Source of the DNA: Myxococcus sp. CA023
Lineage (GTDB): Bacteria; Myxococcota; Myxococcia; Myxococcales; Myxococcaceae
Direction: 5' to 3'
DNA: 38,851 bases
Assembly: GCF_010998615.1 (NCBI RefSeq)
Contig: NZ_JAAEAH010000088.1
Span: forward strand, 1-38,851
Shown one piece after another: positions 31,966 to 38,851 of this stretch (the stretch's first letter is position 1; every line of letters starts with the position of its first letter). The notes under the pieces are model-generated. The model saw only the letters and a program-made list of their open reading frames with translations, did no database searches and was not told the DNA's origin. The position numbers and the translations under genes were made by a program.

Positions 31966-33111
31966 CTACTTCGCGGCGTCGAGCGCCTGGGACAGGTCAT
32001 CCACCAGGTCCCGCGCGTCCTCGATGCCCACCGACAGGCGGATGAAGCCGTCGGTGATGCCCAGCTGCTCGCGCGTCTCCTTGGGGATGGAGGCGTGGGT
32101 CATGATGGCCGGGTGCTCGATGAGGGACTCGACGCCGCCGAGCGACTCGGCGCAGGCGAACACCTTCACCGTCTTGAGGAAGGTGCGGGCCGCCTCCAGG
32201 CCTCCCTGGATGTCGAAGGTCACCATGCCGCCAAAGCCGGACATCTGCTGCTTCGCCAGCGCGTGCTGCGGGTGCGACTCCAGGCCCGGGTAGGTGACCT
32301 TCTTCACCTTCGGGTGGGACGCCAGGAACTGCGCCACCTTCATCGCGTTGGAGGCGTGGCGGTCCATGCGCACGTGCAGCGTCTTCACGCCGCGCAGCAC
32401 CATGAAGCTGTCGAAGGCGCCGGACACGCCGCCCACCGCGTTCTGGAGGAAGTACATCCGCTCCGCCACGTCCTCGCGGCTGGTGCAGACGAAGCCGCCC
32501 ACCACGTCGCTGTGGCCGTTGATGTACTTGGTGGTGGAGTGCGCCACCACGTCGAAGCCGAGGTCCAGCGGGCGCTGGAAGTACGGCGTCATGAACGTGT
32601 TGTCGGCGACGGAGAGGATGTTCCGCTTCTTGGCGACCTCGGCGATGCGCGCCAGGTCGATGAGCTTGAGCATCGGGTTGGTGGGGGACTCCACCCACAC
32701 CATCTTCGTCTTCGGCGTAATCGCCGCCTCGAAGCTCTCCGGCTTGGACAGGTCCACGAAGGAGAAGTGCAGCCCGGCCCGCCGGAACACCTTGTCGAAG
32801 AGACGGAAGGTGCCGCCGTACACATCGTCCGAGACGACCACGTGGTCGCCCGAATCCAGCATGTGCATCAGCATGTCCGTGCCCGCCAGGCCGGAAGCGA
32901 AGGCCGCGCCGTACTTCGCGCCCTCGAGCGCGGCCAGACAGTCCTGGAGCGCCTTGCGGGTGGGGTTCTGCGTCCGGCTGTACTCGTAGCCCTTGTGCTC
33001 TCCGGGGCCGTCCTGGACGTAGGTGGAAGACAGGTAGACGGGCGTCATGATGGCGCCCGTGGTGGGGTCCGGCTCCTGACCGGCGTGAATGGCAAGCGTG
33101 TCGAAGCGCAT
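31966..33111 (-). CDS. Cystathionine gamma-synthase/lyase family PLP enzyme
   Basis: A 381-residue PLP enzyme. Family marks: MRFDTLAIHAGQEPDPTTGA at the start, YEYSRTQNPT, FASGLAGTDML, DDVYGGTFRLF, VWVESPTNP, VADNTFMTPYFQRPL and the PLP lysine in AHSTTKYINGHSDVVGG (Lys195). The C-terminal SLGGVESLIEHPAIMTHASIP block is typical. Synthase (metB) and lyase activities cannot be separated by eye. The nearby cbs gene suggests lyase in the reverse transsulfuration route. The frame is open far upstream (to 33957), but the family start is ATG 33111. A terminator follows. Confidence 0.93.
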   Translation of the reverse strand: MRFDTLAIHAGQEPDPTTGAIMTPVYLSSTYVQDGPGEHKGYEYSRTQNPTRKALQDCLAALEGAKYGAAFASGLAGTDMLMHMLDSGDHVVVSDDVYGGTFRLFDKVFRRAGLHFSFVDLSKPESFEAAITPKTKMVWVESPTNPMLKLIDLARIAEVAKKRNILSVADNTFMTPYFQRPLDLGFDVVAHSTTKYINGHSDVVGGFVCTSREDVAERMYFLQNAVGGVSGAFDSFMVLRGVKTLHVRMDRHASNAMKVAQFLASHPKVKKVTYPGLESHPQHALAKQQMSGFGGMVTFDIQGGLEAARTFLKTVKVFACAESLGGVESLIEHPAIMTHASIPKETREQLGITDGFIRLSVGIEDARDLVDDLSQALDAAK

Positions 33112-33158
33112 GCCGGGGGAACTAACACAGTCCATCCCTGCCGCGCAGCAGGACCCGC

Positions 33159-33920
33159 CTATTCGAACTTCCCGTGACGCCCTGCCCCCTGGGCAAAACG
33201 CGTGGCGCCGGCAATGGACTCCGACTCCAGCACCTTGACGCCGCGGGCGAACTCCTGACGCAGTGCTTCCTCGGTGCCCAGACCCGCCTGGGTGTAGGCG
33301 GAGCGCCGGTCCGCGTTCATGCACGCCTGCGGGAAGGCGGCCACCTCGCGCGCCAGGGCCTCGGCGGCCTCGCGCGCCTGCCCCCGGGGCACCACGCGGT
33401 TGACCAGACCCATGGCCAGTGCCTCCTGGGCGGACACGGCCCGGCCCGTGAGGATGAGGTCCAGGGCCCGAGACAGGCCGATGAGCCGGGGCAGCCGCAC
33501 CGTCCCCCCATCGATGAGGGGCACACCCCAGCGGCGGCAGAAGACACCCAGGACGGCGTCCTCCTCGGCCACGCGCAAGTCGCACCACAGCGCCAGCTCC
33601 AAGCCGCCCGCCACGGCATGGCCGCCGATGGACGCGATGACGGGCTTGGACAGCACCATGCGCGAGGGGCCCATGGGTCCATCCCCGTCCAACTCCAGGC
33701 GGGGCAACCGGCCTTCGGAGACGGCCTTCAGGTCCGCCCCGGCGCAGAAGGTGCCCCCTTCTCCATGGAGCACGCCCACACGCGCGTCCGGGTCCGCGTC
33801 GAAGGCACGGAAGGCCTCCGCCAGCGCCTGGGCGGTGGCGCCATCCACGGCGTTGCGCACCTCCGGGCGGTCCAGGATGACGGTGGTGACGAGGCCGTTC
33901 TTCTCGACGCGCACGCTCAT
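33159..33920 (-). CDS. Crotonase-fold protein (enoyl-CoA hydratase-like), one catalytic Glu missing
   Basis: A 253-residue crotonase-superfamily protein. It begins MSVRVEKNGLVTTVILDRPEVRNAVDGAT, then GEGGTFCAGADLKAV (54-67), which forms the CoA-binding loop. IGGHAVAGGLELALWCDLRVA (98-118) carries the Glu108 equivalent to hydratase Glu144. In the second catalytic position, the QPE of hydratases is replaced by VFC (around residue 126-128) in VFCRRWGVPLIDGGTVRLPR. A hydratase reaction with two Glu residues is therefore not expected; an isomerase, thioesterase or other crotonase reaction is possible. ATG 33920 was chosen over a long upstream extension. Confidence 0.85.
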   Translation of the reverse strand: MSVRVEKNGLVTTVILDRPEVRNAVDGATAQALAEAFRAFDADPDARVGVLHGEGGTFCAGADLKAVSEGRLPRLELDGDGPMGPSRMVLSKPVIASIGGHAVAGGLELALWCDLRVAEEDAVLGVFCRRWGVPLIDGGTVRLPRLIGLSRALDLILTGRAVSAQEALAMGLVNRVVPRGQAREAAEALAREVAAFPQACMNADRRSAYTQAGLGTEEALRQEFARGVKVLESESIAGATRFAQGAGRHGKFE

Positions 33921-33975
33921 GGCGGCGGAGTCTTCTTCCCTCGCGTCCGGACCGCAATCCCGCCGCGGTGCTTCC

Positions 33976-34662
33976 TTACATGGGCGCGTGCGCGCCCTCC
34001 CCTTCCGACAGGCCGTGGATGATGCGCGCCACCTGGCGCAAGTCGTCCACGAAGGCCTCCAGAGCAGCCTCCTTCGCCCGAGGGTCCGGCGCGCGGAGGA
34101 TGGAGGACGGGTGCACCGTGGCCACCACCACCCGCGCCCATTCCGACGCCATCGGCTGCCCACGCGACTGCGTCACCCGGAACTCCTTGCCCAGCAGTGC
34201 CTGCGCCGCGGTGGCCCCCAGGCAGACGAGGACGTCCGGGCGGAACACGCGAATCTCCGCCTCCAGCCACGGCAGGCAGGCGCGAATCTCCGTCATGGTC
34301 GGCTTCGCGTGGATGCGCCGGGGCCCCTGGCCGGTCCACTTGAAGTGCTTCACCGTATTGGTGACGTACACCTGCGCCCGGTCGATGCCGGCGACCTCCA
34401 GCGCCTCGTCCAGCAGCCGTCCGGAGGGGCCCACGAAGGGCCTGCCGGCCCGGTCCTCCTGGTCTCCCGGCTGCTCCCCCACCAGCATCACCCGGGGGCC
34501 GGGGCGCGGCTGGCCCTCGGGCTCGCCAAAGACAGTCTGGGTGCCCGTGCGCCACAGCGGGCAGGCCTGACATCCCGCGGCCGCCTTTCGGAGCTTGTCG
34601 TACGTCGGAGACTCAGGGATGAGGGGGGCCGCGGTGGTCTGGACGGAAGGACGCTTGGGCAT
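33976..34662 (-). CDS. UdgX-type uracil-DNA glycosylase (family 4-like)
   Basis: A 228-residue uracil-DNA glycosylase. Cys31 and Cys34 (CQACPLW) and two later Cys (RACLPW, LVCLGA) form the iron-sulfur cluster typical of this branch. Motif A is VGEQPGDQEDRAGRPFVGP (Glu63). The stretch VTNTVKHFKWTGQGPRRIHAKPT (101-123) contains the loop and His118 that define UdgX, the form that bonds covalently to the abasic site it makes. The usual motif KRIHQ is RRIHA here. The end has VVATVHPSSILR. ATG 34662 is chosen; GTG 34671 in frame is also possible. Its start overlaps that of the divergent rlmK-like gene by two bases. Confidence 0.88.
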   Translation of the reverse strand: MPKRPSVQTTAAPLIPESPTYDKLRKAAAGCQACPLWRTGTQTVFGEPEGQPRPGPRVMLVGEQPGDQEDRAGRPFVGPSGRLLDEALEVAGIDRAQVYVTNTVKHFKWTGQGPRRIHAKPTMTEIRACLPWLEAEIRVFRPDVLVCLGATAAQALLGKEFRVTQSRGQPMASEWARVVVATVHPSSILRAPDPRAKEAALEAFVDDLRQVARIIHGLSEGEGAHAPM

Positions 34663-35647
34663 GGCTGACACACAAGGTACGCATGGCTCTCACGACGCAA
34701 CCGGCCCCGAGGGCATGTTCGCCAACCGCCTGCGCAAGGGGGACAAGCGCTTCCGGAAGTGGGCCCGGACGCAGGGGCTGACGGCCTTCCGCGTCTACGA
34801 CAGGGACATCCCCGAGTACCCGTACGCCATCGACGTCTACGGCGACTGCGCCCACGTCGTGGAATATCCCCGCCGGCGCGCCATCGCCTCCGGTGCCGCG
34901 GACACGCAGCGGGAGGAAGTCCTGGCCGCGGTGACCCAGGTGCTGGCCGTGCCCCCCGAACGCGTCTTCGTGAAGACGCACACGCCCCAGCCCTGGGGCC
35001 GCTCTCAGTACGGCCGGGTGGGCCAGGACAGCGGGCGCATCGTGGTGGAAGAGCAGGGCCTGAAGTTCTGGGTGAACCTGGGCGACTACCTCGACACCGG
35101 CCTCTTCATGGACCACCGCAACACCCGCGCGCGCGTGCGGGAGGAGGCCCGGGGCAAGCGCTTCCTCAACCTCTTCGCGTACACCGGGGCCTTCACCGTC
35201 TACGCCGCCGCTGGAGGCGCCGCGAGCACGATGACGGTGGACCTGTCCAACACCTACCTGGACTGGGCCGAGGACAACCTGGACCTCAACGGCCTGGCCG
35301 ACGCACGGCACACGCTGGTGCGCGCGGATGCCAAGGCCTGGGTGGAGGCCCAGGCCGACGCGCCAGAGCGGTACGACCTGGTGGTGTGCGACCCGCCGTC
35401 CTTCTCCACGTCGAAGAAGATGTCGGGCAGCTTCAACGTGCAGCGCGACCACCCGCGCCTGCTGGCCGCCATCCGGGCGCTGCTCGCACCCGGTGGCGTC
35501 CTCTACTTCTCCAACAACTTCCTGGGGTTCCAGTTGGAACCGAAGGCCACGCGGGGGATGGAGGTGGAGGAAATCACCCCTCGCTCCATCCCCGAAGACT
35601 TCCAGCGCAAGGAGATCCACCGCTGCTGGCGCATGGTGGCTCCCTGA
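34661..35647 (+). CDS. Stand-alone RlmK-type 23S rRNA methyltransferase
   Basis: A 328-residue class I SAM methyltransferase matching the C-terminal (RlmK) half of E. coli RlmKL, which methylates G2069 of 23S rRNA at N7. Marks are FANRLRKGDKRFRKWAR, AFRVYDRDIPEYPYAIDVYG, LTDYLDTGLFMDHR-like GDYLDTGLFMDHRNTR, the SAM site LNLFAYTGAFTVYAA, VDLSNTYLDWAEDNL, DPPSFSTSKKM, NVQRDHPRLL and FSNNFLGF. No RlmL half, which modifies G2445, is attached or nearby. ATG 34661 is the upstream start; ATG 34715 (MFANRLRKG) is a viable alternative at the domain edge. The N-terminal 18 residues are weak and may not be translated. Confidence 0.88.
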   Translation: MADTQGTHGSHDATGPEGMFANRLRKGDKRFRKWARTQGLTAFRVYDRDIPEYPYAIDVYGDCAHVVEYPRRRAIASGAADTQREEVLAAVTQVLAVPPERVFVKTHTPQPWGRSQYGRVGQDSGRIVVEEQGLKFWVNLGDYLDTGLFMDHRNTRARVREEARGKRFLNLFAYTGAFTVYAAAGGAASTMTVDLSNTYLDWAEDNLDLNGLADARHTLVRADAKAWVEAQADAPERYDLVVCDPPSFSTSKKMSGSFNVQRDHPRLLAAIRALLAPGGVLYFSNNFLGFQLEPKATRGMEVEEITPRSIPEDFQRKEIHRCWRMVAP

Positions 35648-35665
35648 CGCTGGCGTCCGTCCCGA

Positions 35666-36892
35666 CTACAGCCAGCAGACGTTGTCGATGCAACGCTCGC
35701 CGGCGGGGCACTCGCAGTTGGCCTGGCAGCTGTTGCCGCTGCCCGTGTTGACGGGCTTGCAGACGCCGTCCGTGCAGGCCTGACCGGACGGGCACTCGCA
35801 GTTGGCGCGGCACACCGGGGTGGACGTCCCGGCATCCTGCGGCGGCGGAGGAGGCGGCACCTTACACTGGCCGTTGGAGCAGACCTGGCCCGACGGGCAG
35901 TCGCAGTTGGCCTGGCAGGCCGTGCCCGTGCCCGCGTCCGGCGGAGGAGGCGGCGGGGTCGGCGGCCGGCAGTAACCGTTGGTGCAGACGTCACCCGAGG
36001 GGCAGTCGCAGTTGGCCACGCACGTCTGACCCGGGTCCGGCTGCGGCGGCTTGCACTGGCCATTGAAGCAGACCTGGCCGGCGGGGCACTCGCAGTTGGC
36101 GCGGCACTGGCCCCCGTCCGGAATGGGCATGCAGTAGCCAATCTGGCAGCTGTAGTCGTCCGGGCACTGGGTGGTGGAGTCGCAGGACGCGCGGCACTGG
36201 CCATCCACGCAGTCCTTCCCACCGGTGCAGTCCGCCGCGGTGGTGCAGGCGTTCGGGTCCACCGGGCGCGGACGGCACAGGCCACTCACGCAGGTGTCGG
36301 TGGCGTCGCACCAGGAATCGTCATAGCAGCCGCGGATGCACTGGTTGTTGATGCAGTAGTTCCCCGCACCACAATCCATGTTCACCCGGCACTGCTGAGG
36401 AGAACCCCCGTCCACACCCGCATCCGGGCGCGTCCCACCGTCGGAGCCAGCGTCCGGGCGCGTCCCACCGTCGGAGCCAGCGTCTGGACGCGTCCCCCCG
36501 TCCGTCCCCGAATCCGGGCGCGTCCCGCCATCAGAACCCGCGTCCGGGCGCGTCCCGCCGTTCCCAACGCAGTAGTGGTCGTCGCACCGCTGGCCCGAAC
36601 CGCAGTCGGAGTCACGCGAGCAGAACTGCGAACAGACGCTGTTGATGCAGATCTGGGACCCGGGGCAGTCCAGGGAAGAGGAACACTCGCCCGAGCCAGG
36701 TGGAACGGTCCGACAGACGCCACTGCGGCAGCTCTCACCGACGCTGCAATCCTTGTCGGAGGAGCAGTAGCAGATGTCGTCGTCGCCGTCGTCGTACCAG
36801 TCATCCTCTCCATGGACGATGCAGCCCGGGAGGACGGCGAGAACGGCGAGCAACGGCAGCCACATGAGGCTACGTATGGGGGTGTTCCGCAT
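35666..36892 (-). CDS. Cys-rich repeat lipoprotein
   Basis: A 408-residue exported lipoprotein: signal peptide and lipobox MWLPLLAVLAVLPGC with Cys24. The mature part is rich in Cys and built from short disulfide-type modules of about 18-30 residues, such as NCECPAGQVCFNGQC and CDCPSGQVCSNGQC, repeated at least five times near the C-terminus, with further related ones earlier. A low-complexity GGTRPDAGSD segment is repeated five times in the middle, and Pro-rich spacers separate some modules. No enzyme domain is visible. Such proteins are common in myxobacteria and are probably outer-surface or periplasmic. ATG 36892 is chosen; the upstream extension has no signal peptide. Confidence 0.85.
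   Translation of the reverse strand: MRNTPIRSLMWLPLLAVLAVLPGCIVHGEDDWYDDGDDDICYCSSDKDCSVGESCRSGVCRTVPPGSGECSSSLDCPGSQICINSVCSQFCSRDSDCGSGQRCDDHYCVGNGGTRPDAGSDGGTRPDSGTDGGTRPDAGSDGGTRPDAGSDGGTRPDAGVDGGSPQQCRVNMDCGAGNYCINNQCIRGCYDDSWCDATDTCVSGLCRPRPVDPNACTTAADCTGGKDCVDGQCRASCDSTTQCPDDYSCQIGYCMPIPDGGQCRANCECPAGQVCFNGQCKPPQPDPGQTCVANCDCPSGDVCTNGYCRPPTPPPPPPDAGTGTACQANCDCPSGQVCSNGQCKVPPPPPPQDAGTSTPVCRANCECPSGQACTDGVCKPVNTGSGNSCQANCECPAGERCIDNVCWL
36421..36558 (-). repeat. Tandem 30-bp repeat coding GGTRPDAGSD
   Basis: Four and a half units of 30 bp lie in register, encoding the ten-residue repeat with a few changes. Two adjacent units at 36421-36450 and 36451-36480 differ at one or two bases. The repeat is in frame within the lipoprotein gene. 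Confidence 0.85.
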
Positions 36893-37197
36893 GAGTGGGG
36901 ACTCCGAGAACTCAGGGGTACCGGTCCGGCCACCGGGGGTGTTTTCCGGTTTCAGCAGCGATGGACTCCGTAGCGCAGACGGATGATCAAAAAATTTATT
37001 TGATCGGCTTTCGTCTTTCCGGAGACCCATGGCCATGGAGGTATGTAGTGGCCTGGACCTTTCAGTCGGTCACCGGGCCGGGCTCGCATCGCGCCGGACC
37101 ACGACCACCCCTTGAGGGAGAACCCCTGGTGTTCCTGCGTGGAGCCCGCTCATTCGCGCATGTCACCAACCTCCCGGAGGAGCGAAAGGGACGCGAC
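36893..37197. other. Divergent intergenic region between lipoprotein and sigma factor genes
   Basis: About 300 bp with no convincing gene unless the sigma factor starts upstream (GTG 37129). It holds an AT-rich palindrome near 36985-37005 and the usual GC-rich background elsewhere. Promoters for both divergent genes should be here; no perfect hexamer pair was found. Confidence 0.6.
36985..37005. promoter_or_regulatory. AT-rich palindromic element in the divergent region
   Basis: GATCAAA (36985-36991) and TTTGATC (36999-37005) form a perfect seven-base inverted repeat around an A/T-only centre. Such an AT-rich block in DNA of this GC content is unusual. It could be an operator, an AT-rich up-element or an open-complex site serving the divergent lipoprotein and sigma genes. 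Confidence 0.45.
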
Positions 37198-37797
37198 GTG
37201 TCCGGCGTTCCCGCCCAGGACGAAGTGCGGCTCCAGGCACTGGTCCGGCGCATCCAGCAGGGCGACCTGACGGCATTCGAACAGCTCTATGCACTCACGC
37301 AGGCGGATGCCTCGCGCACCTTGTGGCACCTGGTCGGCAACCGCGTGGACGTGGAGGACCTGCTCCAGGAGGCCTATCTCCGGCTGCTGACAGCCGTGAA
37401 GAGCTACCGGGGTGAGTCCCGGTTCCGGACCTTCTTCTATCGCGTGTGCTCCAACGTGGCCCTGTCCCACCTGCGCTGGAAGCGGCGCCGGCCGGAGGAC
37501 TCCGTCTGGGAGCTGCCGGAAGCGGCGGCGGAGGGAGACGACCCCGAGCGGATGGCCTCGCGGCGTCAGGCGGCCCGGCTGGTGGAGCTGGCGCTGGAAC
37601 GGCTGAAGCCAAAGAAGCGCGTCGTCTTCGTGTACTACGAGCTGTGTGGAATGAGCCCGGACGAGATTGCCGACGCCGTGGGCAGCTCACCCAACACCGT
37701 CCGCAGCCGCCTCCACCATGCGCGGCTGGAGTTCAACGAAGCCATGCAGCGACTGCTCGGCGCCAACCGTCCCGGAGGTTTCCATGGCGCGACATGA
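37198..37797 (+). CDS. ECF-type RNA polymerase sigma factor
   Basis: A 199-residue sigma factor. Region 2 is visible from LQALVRRIQQGDLTAFEQLY through VEDLLQEAYLRLLTAVKSYRG and FRTFFYRVCSNVALSHLRWKRRR. Region 4 has LERLKPKKRVVFVYYELCGMS, DEIADAVGSSPNTVRSRLHHAR and an ending helix. There is no region 3 or 1.1, so it is of ECF type. GTG 37198 (AAAGGGA upstream) is preferred; GTG 37129 (GAGGGAG upstream) would add 23 residues. It overlaps the downstream anti-sigma gene by 14 bp, the usual arrangement for a sigma and its cognate regulator. Confidence 0.88.
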   Translation: MSGVPAQDEVRLQALVRRIQQGDLTAFEQLYALTQADASRTLWHLVGNRVDVEDLLQEAYLRLLTAVKSYRGESRFRTFFYRVCSNVALSHLRWKRRRPEDSVWELPEAAAEGDDPERMASRRQAARLVELALERLKPKKRVVFVYYELCGMSPDEIADAVGSSPNTVRSRLHHARLEFNEAMQRLLGANRPGGFHGAT

Positions 37798-38851
37798 GCA
37801 CCTCTCCCTGTGGGCCCTGGCCGCGGGCGAGTTGGACGCAGATGCGAGCGGACGGGTGGAGGCGCACGTCGCCACCTGCTCCGAATGTGCCCAGGCGCTG
37901 GAGCAGGTGCGGCAGTCCCGCGCCGTCCTCCACGAGGGCCGCGGCACCATGCCCGCGCCGCGCATGGACGCCATGGGCGAAGGACTTCGCGCGGAAGCGG
38001 CGCGGCGCATGGTGCGCAGCGCGCCCAGGGCCCGCTGGCCGTGGGCCGTGGCGCTCGCGGGCGTCTGCGCGGCGATGCTGGCGTTCTGGATGGTCCGCGC
38101 TCCCCGGGCGACGGACGAGGGCGGAGCGCACGTGGCTCGGGGGGATGCCCCCTCTGCTCCTGCCTCGGGTGCCTCCGTTCCGTCGAACGGAGGTGACGCG
38201 GTTCCCACGGTGCCCCCGGCTCCGGAGACCGCCGCTCACGCCGCGGCCGGCAGCGAGCCGTCTGTCCCCACGAATGCAGCGGAGAAGCTCGACGCCACCA
38301 CGGAGACAGAACGGGTCGCCGTCGCGGGTGCCATCCTGCGCGAGGCGGGAGGCACGGAGCGCGCGCTCAAGCCCGGCATGCGGCTGCGTTCAGGCGTGGC
38401 GGTGCGAACGCCCGCGCGCTCCAGTGCGTTGCTTCGGCTGCCGGATGAGAGCCGCGTTCGGCTGTCGGCGGGCTCGGAGGTGGAGCTGTCCCGCGCGGAG
38501 TCACGCGATGTGCACCTCACCGTGAACAAGGGACGCCTGTCCGTCGAGGCCTCGCACACGGCGCGCCAGGGATTCATGGTGGAAGTGGCGGGCCTGCGCG
38601 TCTCCGTGGTGGGCACTGTCTTCACGGTGGAGCGCACGAAGGACGGCGCCGCCGTGGCTGTCGCGGAAGGGCAGGTCCGCGTCGAGGCGGAAGGTCAGCT
38701 GCCGCGGCGGGTCGGTCCTGGCGAGCGGGTGGAACTGAACGCGGCGAAGCACACGCTGAACCCGCGGAAGATGTCGAAGCCGGACCTGCGGGCCATTGCG
38801 GAGCTCCGGGACCCGGTGGACGAAGTCCCCGTGAGCCCGCCCCACCCCATC
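37784..38851 (+). CDS. Membrane anti-sigma/FecR fusion (partial, runs off the window)
   Basis: At least 356 codons are open to the window end. The cytoplasmic part is a zinc-binding anti-sigma domain: RHEHLSLWALAAGELDAD and VEAHVATCSECAQALEQ with His28, Cys32 and Cys35 in the H-x3-C-x2-C pattern. One TM segment follows at about 84-105 (WAVALAGVCAAMLAFW). After a disordered Ala/Pro linker, the periplasmic part is a FecR domain (about 205-325: GMRLRSGVAVRTPARSSALL, LTVNKGRLSVEA, LRVSVVGTVFTVE). The sigma factor gene overlaps its start, so this is the likely inhibitor of that sigma, with the FecR part sensing an envelope signal (inference). The 3' end is not in the window. Confidence 0.85.
   Translation, partial: MARHEHLSLWALAAGELDADASGRVEAHVATCSECAQALEQVRQSRAVLHEGRGTMPAPRMDAMGEGLRAEAARRMVRSAPRARWPWAVALAGVCAAMLAFWMVRAPRATDEGGAHVARGDAPSAPASGASVPSNGGDAVPTVPPAPETAAHAAAGSEPSVPTNAAEKLDATTETERVAVAGAILREAGGTERALKPGMRLRSGVAVRTPARSSALLRLPDESRVRLSAGSEVELSRAESRDVHLTVNKGRLSVEASHTARQGFMVEVAGLRVSVVGTVFTVERTKDGAAVAVAEGQVRVEAEGQLPRRVGPGERVELNAAKHTLNPRKMSKPDLRAIAELRDPVDEVPVSPPHPI

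Noticed and set aside
33111..33957. Upstream extension of the cystathionine gamma-synthase/lyase frame
   Set aside because: The extension is antisense-like in composition and overlaps the crotonase gene; the family N-terminus starts exactly at ATG 33111.
36892..37036. Upstream extension of the lipoprotein frame
   Set aside because: It has no signal peptide and would bury the lipobox signal in the interior; ATG 36892 begins a proper signal sequence.

Overview
The window is GC-rich chromosomal DNA from a myxobacterium, most likely Myxococcus or a close relative. This rests on the high-GC codon pattern, frequent GTG/TTG starts, the Ala/Pro/Glu-rich extension of IF-2, a Ser/Thr kinase with the HRDVSPSN catalytic loop, a 254-residue PP2C phosphatase resembling M. 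xanthus Pph1, several very long Pro/Ala- or Glu/Arg-rich multidomain proteins, and a Cys-rich lipoprotein of a type common in the order. No rRNA, tRNA, CRISPR array, insertion sequence or prophage was seen. Genes are densely packed and most of the core is housekeeping.

Layout. 1-3202 (minus): the transcription/translation operon rimP-nusA-ylxR-infB, with infB cut by the window edge. 3411-9493 (plus): a nitrilase-family amidase with a possible leaderless start, then a FecR-type lipoprotein, a LysM/FN3-like envelope protein and a membrane HD-GYP protein packed as one unit, a small DUF971 protein, and a transmembrane Ser/Thr kinase. 9501-12336 (minus): panB-panC-smpB-sspB, tightly coupled. 12501-15503: a deoxynucleoside kinase, a small unknown gene on plus, and tsaD-ksgA on minus. 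15553-23673 (minus): two large proteins that share DUF4388-like and TPR modules. One is a receiver-domain protein. The other is a 1704-residue protein with about 870 residues of near-uninterrupted hexapeptide helix repeat (LAEEAR/LEEERR), a J-domain and TPRs. 23708-25469: trmL, a DUF192 gene and a PP2C phosphatase.

25480-27550 (minus): an AmgK/MurU-like pair for cell-wall amino sugar salvage. 27841-29208 (plus): cystathionine beta-synthase, ending in a strong bidirectional terminator. 29284-31805 (minus): a MaoC-like gene and a cassette in which a Ser-hydrolase (lipase-like) gene is flanked by two paralogous small genes whose predicted layout resembles class I secretion chaperones. This is the best candidate for an undescribed system. 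31966-34662 (minus): cystathionine gamma-synthase/lyase, a crotonase lacking one usual catalytic Glu, and a UdgX-type uracil-DNA glycosylase. 34661-35647 (plus): a stand-alone RlmK-type 23S rRNA methyltransferase whose start codon overlaps that of the divergent udgX. 35666-36892 (minus): the Cys-rich lipoprotein. 37198-38851 (plus): an ECF sigma factor and a membrane anti-sigma/FecR fusion running off the end.

Themes: protein synthesis and its quality control (rimP, nusA, infB, smpB, sspB, ksgA, tsaD, trmL, rlmK), sulfur amino acid transsulfuration (cbs plus metB/cgl), phospho- and nucleotide signalling (kinase, phosphatase, HD-GYP, receiver, ECF/anti-sigma), and envelope functions. All functional calls come from reading motifs by eye; no database search was run.
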